DNA of 64,000 nucleotides, taken from Virgibacillus proomii. Its GTDB lineage: Bacteria > Bacillota > Bacilli > Bacillales > Amphibacillaceae. This document shows, in pieces, positions 16,529 through 25,070 of this stretch. How positions within the stretch are numbered: position 1 is the first letter of the stretch; each line of letters starts with the position of its first letter. The notes beneath the pieces were generated by a model that was not told the DNA's origin, made no database searches, and saw nothing but the letters and a program-made list of their open reading frames with translations. The position numbers were made by a program, and so were the translations under genes. The stretch covers positions 806,001 through 870,000 of the forward strand of contig NZ_JAHLNO010000019.1 of NCBI RefSeq assembly GCF_018916875.1, given 5' to 3'.

Positions 16529-17331
16529 ATGATTAACAAAGAGAATCAAAAATTAAATCTATTTGAAAAGCATAAAAATATACTAGAGTATAGGCCTACT
16601 AATAACAGATCCCTCTCTAACAGATAATCCAATCATTTATGGAAACAAAGGCTTTACTGAACTTCCGGTTATGAAGAAGATGAAATAATCGGCAAGAATT
16701 GTCGATTTCTTTAAGGACAAGATACGGATAAAGTCAGCTTATAAAAAAATGAACGAGGCAATAAAAAACAAGCGATCTCATTCAACTATATAATTATAAA
16801 AAGGGTGGAACAGGTTTCGGAATAAGTTAACGATTGATCTAATTTGGTCCAAAGAAGAGCAAAAGTATTACTTTGTAGGGGTGCAAAAAGATGTTGCGAA
16901 AGAAAAGGAAAGCGAGTTGCTTTTACAGCGTAGTTTAATGGAAATAGAAGCTATTTCAACACCGATTGTACCAATTAGAGTTACCATGATTGGTAACATG
17001 AATAAAGTTCGTGTTAGGTCGTTGATGACAACAATATCCGATTATATCGAAAACTCAAATGAACATATTTTATTATTGATTTATCTGGCTTATACGAGGT
17101 AGATACATATATCATATCAAGGCTATTAAAGATTCATCAATTTATTTCTTTAAAAGGAAAAGGAATTAATATTTGCCGAATTTTCGTCACGATATAGCTA
17201 TAAAGGCAGTTAAAATACAAGATACGTTTAAAAATATATACACATTTAAGGATGTTAAAATGGCTTTAAATGATATAGACCGAATTATAAAGAAAAAAGA
17301 AGATCACTTATACAATCATGTAAAACAATAG
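16529..17331 (+). pseudogene. Decayed LOV-STAS blue-light photoreceptor (YtvA-like)
   Basis: AGAGGAAG precedes ATG 16529. Conceptual translation across frameshifts gives a LOV/PAS domain with GKNCRFL, whose Cys forms the flavin adduct in YtvA, then a TAA in place of the expected Gln codon (CAA) right after it. Further on come FVGVQKDVAKEKE, the PAS-STAS linker, and a STAS domain (EAISTPIVPI, LLLDLSGLYEVD across a frameshift). YtvA activates the sigma-B stressosome in response to blue light. At least one nonsense and several frameshift lesions make it non-functional. Residual length, about 267 codons, equals the intact family (about 261 aa). Confidence 0.8.
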
Positions 17332-17360
17332 ACAGTAGTTTACGGGAAAGGTGGTCAGTG

Positions 17361-18016
17361 ATGAATCATAAAGCCATTGTAGTTTTTAGTGGAGGTCAAG
17401 ATAGCACTACTTGCTTGTTTTGGGCACGTGAAAAGTTTCAAGCAGTTGAAGCAGTCACTTTTAAGTATGGTCAAAGACATGTCGCTGAGTTAGAAGTTTA
17501 AAGAATTTTGCAGCGAGCTGAATGTTAAACATCATAAATTGGATATTAGTCTGTTAAGTCAATTACACCGAATGCTTTAACTCGCAGTGATATAGAAATA
17601 ACGGAATCCGAAAACGGACTGCCAAATACATTTGTTCCGGGTAGGAATTTATTGTTTTTATCCTTTGCTGCAGTGTTAGCAATGCGGATCAAAGCAAAAC
17701 ATATTGTTACTGGTGTATCAGAAACGGATTTTAGTGGTTATCCGGATTGTCGCGAGAGTTTTATCAAGTCTCTTAATGTTACCATTAATTTGGCCATGGA
17801 TGACCAATTTATTATCCATACCCCATTAATGTGGCTGAATAAAGCAGGCGTATGGAAATTAAGTGATCAATTAGGCGCTTTTTCTTTCATGAAAACAAAA
17901 AAACATTGACTTGTTATAATGGAATTAAAGGGAACGGATGTGGAAAATGTCCTGCCTGTAAATTAAGAAGACAAGGTCTTAAAAAGTATGAAGAACAAAA
18001 ACGTAAGCAGCTGTAG
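17361..18016 (+). pseudogene. queC: Decayed 7-cyano-7-deazaguanine synthase (queC)
   Basis: The ribosome binding site GGGAAAGGTGG and ATG 17361 are intact and the start reads [20 protein letters not shown], with the PP-loop SGGQDS. A frameshift follows at about 17500, a second near 17560, and a third near 17895. The rest still reads [28 protein letters not shown] and the zinc-binding C-terminus [12 protein letters not shown] in changing frames. QueC makes preQ0 in queuosine biosynthesis. No queD, queE or queF is next to it, so the rest of the pathway cannot be judged from here. Confidence 0.88.
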
Positions 18017-18308
18017 AAGAAAGGTATGCAAACTTTATACAACTGCTCGATTGCCTTCGTTTTCTCTTCATATAGAAATGAAATAGTGGTAAGCATCACG
18101 TAGGCATTAAATTGTTTCTACAAAATCTACTTCTCACCTATTAAAAGCTTGATAAAGAAAGATAGAATTTATCTTTTGGAAGCGCCATAATTGTGTTTGG
18201 CTTCGGATTGTATTATTATTTATATGTTGAACGATGCAAGAATTTAATTGTGAATTTAGTCACTTAAATATGAAGCAAAAACTATTAGAGTAAGCAAAGG
18301 AGTATATT

Positions 18309-19490
18309 ATGAAAATAGGAATTGATAAAATTGGTTTTTATGTTCCACATTTATATGTAGATATGAATAAACTTGCAAAAGCAAGAAATGTAGACCCAGA
18401 AAAATATACGATAGGTATTGGTCAAGAAAAAATGGCAATTGCACCAATTACACAGGACTCTGTGACATTGGCTGCTAATGCGGCATTAGATATTTTAGAT
18501 GATGCCGATAAGGAGAACATTGATTTTGTTATATTTGGAACGGAGACAGGAGTGGATAACTCTAAAGCTGCTGGAATATATGTTCACCACTTATTAGGAC
18601 TTAAGCCGAATGTAAGAACAATTGAAGTGAAGCAGGCTTGTTATGGAGCAACAGCAGGTATTCAAATGGCAAAAGGTCATGTTGCATTAAATCCAGACAG
18701 TAAAGTACTAGTTCTAGCCTCCGATATTGCTAGATATGGTTTAAGAACTGGCGGTGAAGCAACACAAGGGGCAGGCGCAGTTGCACTAGTAATTAGTAGA
18801 GATCCCCGTATCATGGAGCTCGAGGATAAAAGTGCCTTTATGACCGGCGAGGTGATGGACTTTTGGCGACCTGTATATTCGGAATATGCTTTAGTTAATG
18901 GCAAGCTGTCGAATGAAAAATATCTTTCTTTCTTTGAAGAAATTTGGCAGACATTTAAAACTTCTACAGGCTTATCAATAAAAGATTTTACCGCTATTTG
19001 TTACCATCTTCCATATACAAAGATGGGGTTAAAGGCACTGCGGACAATTTATGATGAGGGAACAGAAGCGGATAAAGAGCGTTTGTTAGAAAACTTGGAA
19101 TATAGTAAAATGTATAATAAAAACGTAGGTAATATTTATACAGGCTCCTTATATTTAAGCTTGATATCTTTACTTGAGCATCAGAAGGATTTAGAAGAAG
19201 GAGCAAGAATTGGTTTATTCAGCTATGGATCTGGAGCTGTAGGAGAGTTCTTCACTGGTATATTACAACCAAACTATCAAGCTCATTTAAATCAAAAACA
19301 ACATGAAGAAATGCTAGCTTCAAGAATAGAAGTAACCGTAGCGGAATATGAAAAAATCTTTGAGATGATTTTACCTAAAGATGGATCAACAGTACAGTTA
19401 GATACAGAGGCGGATCCGGCAAAAATAAAATTAGCTGGGGTAAGTGAGCATATTCGCCAATATATTAATAACAATAGGCATAAGGAATGA
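18309..19490 (+). CDS. mvaS: Hydroxymethylglutaryl-CoA synthase
   Basis: A 393-residue HMG-CoA synthase. The three catalytic residues fall at the positions known from Staphylococcus and Enterococcus: Glu79 (FGTETGVDNSK), Cys111 (EVKQACYGAT) and His233 (CYHLPYTKMG). It condenses acetyl-CoA and acetoacetyl-CoA in the mevalonate route to isoprenoids. GCAAAGGAG precedes the ATG. It is monocistronic here, closed by a strong terminator. Most Bacillus species use the MEP route, so this gene points to cocci-like or halophilic Bacillaceae lineages. Confidence 0.95.
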   Translation: MKIGIDKIGFYVPHLYVDMNKLAKARNVDPEKYTIGIGQEKMAIAPITQDSVTLAANAALDILDDADKENIDFVIFGTETGVDNSKAAGIYVHHLLGLKPNVRTIEVKQACYGATAGIQMAKGHVALNPDSKVLVLASDIARYGLRTGGEATQGAGAVALVISRDPRIMELEDKSAFMTGEVMDFWRPVYSEYALVNGKLSNEKYLSFFEEIWQTFKTSTGLSIKDFTAICYHLPYTKMGLKALRTIYDEGTEADKERLLENLEYSKMYNKNVGNIYTGSLYLSLISLLEHQKDLEEGARIGLFSYGSGAVGEFFTGILQPNYQAHLNQKQHEEMLASRIEVTVAEYEKIFEMILPKDGSTVQLDTEADPAKIKLAGVSEHIRQYINNNRHKE

Positions 19491-19492
19491 TC

Positions 19493-19530
19493 AAAAACGG
19501 ATTTCTCTAAACTAGAGAAATCCGTTTTTT
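19493..19530 (+). terminator. Strong intrinsic terminator after mvaS
   Basis: AAAAACGGATTTCTC (19493-19507) pairs with GAGAAATCCGTTTTTT (19515-19530): a 15-bp stem with a 7-nt loop ending in a T6 run, 3 bp after the stop. Confidence 0.9.
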
Positions 19531-19571
19531 ACTGTTAGGGAAACGATATTTTTGTGGTGGATATCTTTTTG

Positions 19572-19719
19572 AAAAGCAGCATCGTCTAGCTTGGGCGCTC
19601 AAGCTATAGCCAAACTCTGATTTTCTAGTCAACACGGGAATCTAAAGGAAGGCCGACTAAATGCGGGCTTGTCGCTCAGGCGTCGGCATCCCCCTGTTTT
19701 AGAGACATGTTTTCTTTAT
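19572..19719 (+). repeat. R3 repeat, copy 1, left part (interrupted)
   Basis: A dispersed repeat also found at 26440, 61570 and (partly) 63852. Common blocks are CGTCTAGCTT, AAAGGAAGGCCGACTAAA, GCGGGCTTGTCGCTCAGGC, GTCGGCAT and CATGTTTTCTTTAT. GCCGAC/GTCGGC and AAAGGAA/TTTCCTTT pairings give a branched fold. Here the repeat is split at TTTAT (19715-19719) by an R2-like insert, and its right part resumes at 20087. Confidence 0.75.
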
Positions 19720-20086
19720 CCCGCAATTCCCGATTTCGGTTGGTTCGACAGGACAAGGAAAGCTACGTCAGCGACACATCGCACGCAGAAAAAGTGCTTT
19801 CCTTTTTTAAGGACAAGGAAAGCTACGTCAGCGATGCATCGCACGCAGAAAAAGTGCTTTCCTTTTTCAAGGACAAGGAAAGCTACGTCAGCGACACATC
19901 GCACGCAGAAAAAGTGCTTTCCTTTTTCAAGGACAAGGAAAGCTACGTCAGCGACACATCGCACGCAGAAAAAGTGCTTTCCTTTTTCAAGGACAAGGAA
20001 AGCTACGTCAGCGATGCATCGCACACAGAAAAAGCGTTCTTCTTTTTCAAGGAGAAAAGCTCTCCTTAAATGAAGTTTCACTGTAT
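19720..20086 (+). mobile_element. R2-like element carrying five 60-bp hairpin units, inserted in R3
   Basis: Begins CCCGCAATTCCCGATT straight after TTTAT and ends GAAGTTTCACTGTAT, as R2 does. Between lie five units with an exact 60-bp period (19751, 19811, 19871, 19931, 19991). Each reads GGACAAGGAAAGCTACGTCA followed by a GCGAYRCATCGCAC block (palindromic GCGATGCATCGC in units 2 and 5) and GTGCTTTCCTTTTT. AAGGAAAGC pairs with GCTTTCCTT, so each unit is a terminator-like hairpin. The absence of stops in several frames is a by-product of the 60-bp (20-codon) period, not evidence of coding. Confidence 0.8.
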
Positions 20087-20140
20087 CTGTCAGAAGTTCT
20101 GCAGTTTGTACGTTACTAAACGAGGGCGCTTCTAGTTTTT
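20087..20140 (+). repeat. R3 repeat, copy 1, right part
   Basis: CTGTCAGAAGTTCTGCAGTTTGTACG continues the R3 sequence that in the uninterrupted copy (26440) follows TTTAT directly. This defines the insertion point of the R2-like element to the base. Confidence 0.75.
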
Positions 20141-20207
20141 GTTCTACATTTACGATAAGAAATGATAAACTTAAAGAGACAAATTATTCGGAAATGCATC
20201 AATCAAG

Positions 20208-20660
20208 TTATGAAGAGGAGTAAATTTCTGTTAATTTATCTGCAACGGCTTCTGTCAATTCCTTAGTCATTTTAGGGACAAAAGATTTCAAAACGGGATT
20301 TATAACCGACCCGAGCATACCACTAGCCTTTATATTTAAATGACCAGTCATATTGATTTTTTTATCGCTAATCGTTTTTGCATAGAAGGATCCGCCTCCA
20401 GTGAATTTTTCACTCAAACCAATGAGATCAAAGGTTACTTTATTAGGCTCTTGCCATTCGGTAATAATAACTTTTAACTGAACTTTTTTGTGAACGATTC
20501 CAAGGTCTCCCTTAAACGTCCAGGTTGATTCTCTGTCATTTAAAATTTCATGATCAATATATCCGGGAACTAATGGTGCCCATTGATTCATATCGCTGAC
20601 GAACTTCCATACGTCATTAACAGGAACATTCATCTCGATTTCATGCTTTCCACTAGGCAT
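20208..20660 (-). CDS. SRPBCC-family protein (CoxG-like)
   Basis: A 150-residue START/SRPBCC-fold protein. MPSGKHEIEMNVPVNDVWKF at the start and the late block INMTGHLNIKASGMLGSVIN fit the CoxG/polyketide-cyclase-like subgroup, which binds hydrophobic ligands or aids assembly of CO-dehydrogenase-type enzymes. No such enzyme is nearby, so the role is unknown. AAGGAAGGTG lies ahead of the ATG. It is transcribed alone, opposite to the ABC genes. Confidence 0.8.
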   Translation of the reverse strand: MPSGKHEIEMNVPVNDVWKFVSDMNQWAPLVPGYIDHEILNDRESTWTFKGDLGIVHKKVQLKVIITEWQEPNKVTFDLIGLSEKFTGGGSFYAKTISDKKINMTGHLNIKASGMLGSVINPVLKSFVPKMTKELTEAVADKLTEIYSSS

Positions 20661-21134
20661 AAAGATCTCACCTTCCTTGAATTAATCATATATGGATGAA
20701 GAACACCACGTATATTTGGCGTTACTAATTGTATTCTCAATACAGGTTTTATTAATAAAAATGAACTTATCATTTGAAAGATTTTTAAAGAGGGGGATTT
20801 CATATATTTTTACCACACAGAAAGCTAAATAAACGTCTTTGTTGAAAAGCTAAGAATGTTTAGAAAAAGATGTACATAATTGTATGCAAATGAAATTTTA
20901 ATAACGACGAATAAACGCAGGTCGTACCCTGAATAATAGCGGTAATGGGTTGGAAAATACAGAATTTTACGTTTATAACTGTTGCAGGTATAATGATACG
21001 TAATGACTAAGAGAAAAGCAAGTACAATGTAGAAAGAATAATTTCCTCTCAAAATGTATTGTTAATTTTAGTTTGTAACAGCAGTAACCATAGCTTTTCG
21101 ACTTAACGAAATCAGCCTAAAGAGGAGAGATTTA
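20661..21134. other. Divergent intergenic region
   Basis: 474 bp between the divergent CoxG-like and ABC genes. No convincing ORF, repeat or RNA gene was seen. It must hold the two promoters, but I could not single out a clear -35/-10 pair. Confidence 0.4.
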
Positions 21135-22013
21135 ATGGCAAAACTAATTGAAGGAAATCATATTAGAAAAACGATTAATAATAACGATATTTTGAAAGAC
21201 TTGTCCTTTTCCTTTGTAAAAGGAGAGGGAGTTGCCATTCTAGGGCCAAACGGTTCTGGTAAGAGTACGTTATTAAAACTGTTAGCAGGACTGACCAAAC
21301 CTACTAGTGGAACAATACATACACATGACTCTTGCAAAGTTGGCTATGCACCGGAACAATTTCCAAATGGAATAAGGTTCAGAGCTTTTGATTATCTCTA
21401 TAACTTAGGAAAAATACAGGGATTATCAAGTAAAAAAACAACGAAACGAGTGAACGATCTTCTTCAACAATTCGGAATGCAAGATGAAATGCAAGCTATA
21501 AAATATTTCTCAAAAGGGATGAAGCAGAAAGTTAGTATTATGCAGGCTTTATTAATGGGTCCTTCCGTGTTAATTCTGGATGAGCCGCTGTCAGGACTAG
21601 ATTTTATCATTCAACATGAACTAGAGTCGATTTTATATGATTTAAAGGAAAAAGGATTAACAATTATTTTTTCTTGTCATGATGAAGTACTATTGCAACG
21701 CATTGCCAATCGAATCATCGTGTTACATCAAGGTGTATTTTCTCAAGATTACCATCCGTCATACAAAAGGCAACATCAATATGTCACTATCCGGGCTTCT
21801 ATCCCTCGAGATCGCTCGTTAATCACGCGCTTGAGTAGTCGAAGTGAAGTACGAATTATTAAAGTGGATGAAAGAATGTTTGTATTGGCAGTATATGGGG
21901 AGAAAAGTAATGATGTTTTGGTAGAACTCATTCAATCCGGTTCGTCGATTTACTTTGTTCAGCAGACTTTACAAGCAAATATTGCAAATTCCAAGGAGTG
22001 GAAGCTAACATGA
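21135..22013 (+). CDS. ABC transporter ATP-binding protein
   Basis: A 292-residue ABC ATPase. Walker A is GPNGSGKST (near residue 37), the signature is FSKGMKQKV, Walker B is VLILDEPLSG, and the switch His is in FSCHDE. The length, with a C-terminal extension of about 80 residues after the core, is typical of single-domain CcmA-type exporters. GAGGAGAG precedes the ATG. It overlaps the permease gene by 4 bp (ATGA). It probably exports a small molecule, peptide or sodium; the cargo is unknown. Confidence 0.9.
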   Translation: MAKLIEGNHIRKTINNNDILKDLSFSFVKGEGVAILGPNGSGKSTLLKLLAGLTKPTSGTIHTHDSCKVGYAPEQFPNGIRFRAFDYLYNLGKIQGLSSKKTTKRVNDLLQQFGMQDEMQAIKYFSKGMKQKVSIMQALLMGPSVLILDEPLSGLDFIIQHELESILYDLKEKGLTIIFSCHDEVLLQRIANRIIVLHQGVFSQDYHPSYKRQHQYVTIRASIPRDRSLITRLSSRSEVRIIKVDERMFVLAVYGEKSNDVLVELIQSGSSIYFVQQTLQANIANSKEWKLT

Positions 22014-22714
22014 AAGCTTTGATTACTTATCAACTTCGGGATTATTTAAAATCGTATAATTATGTTGCGCCTTTTAGTGTTTTTATCATCATGTTAATCG
22101 TCAATTATGCATTTTATCCGAACCCAGTTTTGTCTAGTTATGGAGTGACTGCTATTTATTTGTACATCATAACTGCATGGATAACAGTTACCTTTTTTCA
22201 TACCGAGGATTCTATACAGCAAGGAATAACTATTATCCATGCAGGCAGCGAAAATAAATACTTTGTTAGTAAGTATCTGAGTTTATTGTTTATCACGATT
22301 GTATGTGCAGTTATTTCTGTCGTATATCCAGTCGTATTTGGCATGTTTTCCGAGCAGGTAACAATAGCATCATTAACAATTGGTTTTCTAACACATCTGT
22401 TACTGGGAGTATTAGCCATATCCATCGGTGCTTTATTTACTAGAAATATTGTTGAGACGAAGAGCAATCAATGGTTGGGAATTATATTAGTTCTTGTCGT
22501 GTCTATTTCATCGCTTGGAATTCAACAGTTGCTCCCGCCATCCTGGGAATATTTATTGCTTTTGATTCCTCCGATATCTGAAGTTATTGTACAAATGAAC
22601 GATTCTTTAAACGTCAATGATATTCTGATCATGTACGGTTGGAATATAGGGTATTCAAGCTGTTTGATCATCCTGTTTTTCTTCATTTACCAACGAAAAA
22701 AGAGGTATAAATAA
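22010..22714 (+). CDS. ABC-2-type transporter permease
   Basis: A 234-residue integral membrane protein with six hydrophobic segments. Start set at ATG 22010 (MKALITYQLRDY), behind AAGGAG and overlapping the ATPase stop; the upstream in-frame start at 21998 is inside the Shine-Dalgarno. It pairs with the preceding ATPase as a two-component exporter. Confidence 0.85.
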   Translation: MKALITYQLRDYLKSYNYVAPFSVFIIMLIVNYAFYPNPVLSSYGVTAIYLYIITAWITVTFFHTEDSIQQGITIIHAGSENKYFVSKYLSLLFITIVCAVISVVYPVVFGMFSEQVTIASLTIGFLTHLLLGVLAISIGALFTRNIVETKSNQWLGIILVLVVSISSLGIQQLLPPSWEYLLLLIPPISEVIVQMNDSLNVNDILIMYGWNIGYSSCLIILFFFIYQRKKRYK

Positions 22715-23034
22715 GTTTATTTTGTAGTTGCCAACAGGTTGGAAATAGGTAAAAATCAATAATTTATCAGGAGTAAGAACAACTTAGGCGATGAAAATGA
22801 AAAAGTATGGAAACAATCAAATAGGTTGGGAGCAAATTTGTTACCATGCTGAGAAGTATTATCATCATTGCATCCATTATTACTACTGTCTTTATACGTT
22901 CCACCAATAGTATTAATTTTGGATTGGTAGTTTTTGATTATCGTAATTTATATTTCTTAATTATTTTTATAAAAATATTTAACAATTTAACAATTATAGT
23001 TAATTGTTATTAAAAAATATTGGCATAAAAATGG

Positions 23035-23077
23035 GGCCATTAAACTCCTACTAAATACTAGGAGTAGTTTAATGGCC
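23035..23077 (-). terminator. Terminator of hsp20 (reads on minus strand)
   Basis: GGCCATTAAACTCCTACTAAAT and ACTAGGAGTAGTTTAATGGCC form a long near-perfect hairpin (23035-23077). On the minus strand it is followed by CCATTTTTATG, and it lies 41 bp past the hsp20 stop. The preceding 22715-23034 contains no gene that I can see. Confidence 0.75.
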
Positions 23078-23118
23078 TGAATTGTTCAAAATAAATATAA
23101 GTAACTTCCAAATATTTT

Positions 23119-23547
23119 TTATTCATCTGTATTATCTTCAATATCAATAAATTTTCTGCTTGAATTCCTCTTTGGAATCGTTACTTTTAAAATACCGTTT
23201 TTTAGATCAGCCTTTGTTTCTTTTTCAGATATAGCAAATGGAAGGTTGACGACACGTTCTGCTTTTCTGTTATAATAGCTTTCATCATAATCCTGTGAAG
23301 AATGGTCCTCAGCAGTAATCCGCAATTGGTTACCAACTATTTCTAATTTGATTTGCTCACGCTTATAACCAGGTAGCTCTGCTTCCACGATTACGTCGGA
23401 AGCCGTTTCATAAGTCCGGACTGCCAATGGTCGTTTAATTAAAGCATTAAAATTTTTAGCTGATTCATTAAAAAAAGCATCCATTTGCTCCATAAGTCCT
23501 TGAAAAGGTCCACGGTCTCCCCGTTTCCGTCTATTGTTACTTTCCAC
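23119..23547 (-). CDS. Hsp20/alpha-crystallin family small heat-shock protein
   Basis: A 142-residue chaperone if started at the GTG at 23547 (MESNNRRKRGD); AGAGG lies 8 nt ahead of it, whereas a GTG at 23556 overlaps that site. The alpha-crystallin domain runs from about residue 45 (VRTYETASDVIVEAELPGY) to the C-terminal GILKVTIPK. The C-terminal I-x-I-type tail FIDIEDN follows. It holds unfolded proteins during stress. No CtsR or CIRCE operator was recognised upstream. Confidence 0.92.
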   Translation of the reverse strand: MESNNRRKRGDRGPFQGLMEQMDAFFNESAKNFNALIKRPLAVRTYETASDVIVEAELPGYKREQIKLEIVGNQLRITAEDHSSQDYDESYYNRKAERVVNLPFAISEKETKADLKNGILKVTIPKRNSSRKFIDIEDNTDE

Positions 23548-23844
23548 AATCAACACCTCTTTTTATCATTTTTTATTACTAATGTATGCTTTTTCTTGTT
23601 TATAGTAGTGGGCGCAAAGATTTTCAAAATCAGATAAACAAAAAAGTTTAACGATATTTGATTTAACCTTTGCCAAAAAAGAAAGCGATACCTTTATTGT
23701 GTTATCCGTTTTTTTAGTTTTTATAGAATAGGCGAAAGAGAATATAAAATAAAAAAACGGTAATTATCAAAAAAAACTGTATAGACAAACAATAATCCGA
23801 GTGGTATAGTAATTAGTATTATTTTTTAAAAGGAGGGAATTCTC

Positions 23845-25014
23845 TTGCTATCCAATCCGCTTATTTCTACAGTACTCATTTTTTCACTAATTGCTTTTGG
23901 TGAATGGCTCTCCATTATTTCTAGAGCGAGAATACCAATGTTACTTACTGCAATGACGGGTTTTCTTGTACTGGTATGGACAGGTGCTTTTCCGGATGAT
24001 ATTTTAGAAAAATCACAATTCGCGGCATTAGGAGCTATCTTAATAGGTCCTGCAATTGTTCATATGGGGACATTGATTCCTTTTTCTTTATTGCGCTCTC
24101 AACTAAAAGCAGTTCTAATTGCTTTAGGTGGTATCATCGTATCTGGTGTAATTATTCTGATTATTATTTCTATTGTTTTTGACTATGCAACAGCAGTTGC
24201 AGGGGTAGGGCCGCTAAGTGGGGGAGTTATTGCTCTAATCATTACAACGGAGGAGCTCGCTGCTATTGGACGATCCAGTCTCGTGGTTATTCCAGCATTA
24301 ATTGTTGCATTTCAGGGGGTTTTAGGCATGCCAATTGCGTTAAATTTTATGCGTAAATATGCCTTGAAAATGCAGAAGCAATTAGATACGGGTACATTTA
24401 TTCCGATGAGTTCAAGTATGAAACAAGGGGAAGAGGCTACATCTAATCAACCAATTAGCTCCCTTAAAATAAGTCTAACATTGAAATTATTTTACGTATT
24501 TTTAGGTGCTGGGTTAGGTGTTTTTTTAGGAGAAATAACGCCTATTCATTATAGCTTATGGTGTTTAGCCATTGGGGTAATTGGCTTGAAATCAGGCATA
24601 TTTGAAAGCAGATCACTGGAAAAAGCAAATTCTTTCTCAATTACAATGGTGGCAATTATATTTGTAGTTATTGGCACAATGGCTGATGTGACACCAGAAG
24701 AAGTGTTACAGAATTTACCTAGTATTCTAACAATCTTACTGATAGGAACAATTGGAATTATGTTAGGCGGTTATTTAATGTCAAAGGTAGTGAAATGGGA
24801 TCCATTAAAAGGTATGCCTGTTGCATTAACGGCACTTTTTGGTTTTCCTGGAGACTACATTTTATGTGAAGAAGTAAGCAGAAGTGTAGCTAGGAATAAG
24901 GAAGAAGAAAAATTAATTTTTAACGAACTGCTTGCACCAATGTTAATTGGCGGTTTTACTACAGTTACTGTTGCATCTGTTATTATTGCCGGTTTATTAG
25001 TACAAACATTGTAA
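23845..25014 (+). CDS. Polytopic membrane protein, putative transporter
   Basis: A 389-residue protein with about 10-11 hydrophobic helices and a central loop near residues 175-200 (KQLDTGTFIPMSSSMKQGEE). The start is TTG at 23845 behind AAAAGGAGGG. The segments GPLSGGVIALIITTEELAAIG and LFGFPGDYILCEEV look like re-entrant or substrate-site loops of sodium-coupled carboxylate/glutamate-type carriers (GltS-like fold), but I cannot name a family with confidence. Its position 56 bp before the amidohydrolase suggests it imports that enzyme's substrate. Confidence 0.7.
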   Translation: MLSNPLISTVLIFSLIAFGEWLSIISRARIPMLLTAMTGFLVLVWTGAFPDDILEKSQFAALGAILIGPAIVHMGTLIPFSLLRSQLKAVLIALGGIIVSGVIILIIISIVFDYATAVAGVGPLSGGVIALIITTEELAAIGRSSLVVIPALIVAFQGVLGMPIALNFMRKYALKMQKQLDTGTFIPMSSSMKQGEEATSNQPISSLKISLTLKLFYVFLGAGLGVFLGEITPIHYSLWCLAIGVIGLKSGIFESRSLEKANSFSITMVAIIFVVIGTMADVTPEEVLQNLPSILTILLIGTIGIMLGGYLMSKVVKWDPLKGMPVALTALFGFPGDYILCEEVSRSVARNKEEEKLIFNELLAPMLIGGFTTVTVASVIIAGLLVQTL

Positions 25015-25070
25015 CTTAGAGAATAAAGTGTTTTTCTTACATCTTTTGATTATATAGGGAGGAAATGATG

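Noticed and set aside
19751..20052. CRISPR-like array
   Set aside because: The units repeat head to tail every 60 bp with no unique spacers, contain their own hairpin, and there are no cas genes in the window.
19669..20081. Three overlapping ORFs of 120-134 residues with repeated sequence
   Set aside because: They exist because a 60-bp tandem repeat without stops opens several frames on both strands at once. No ribosome binding sites; the DNA is an R2-like element.
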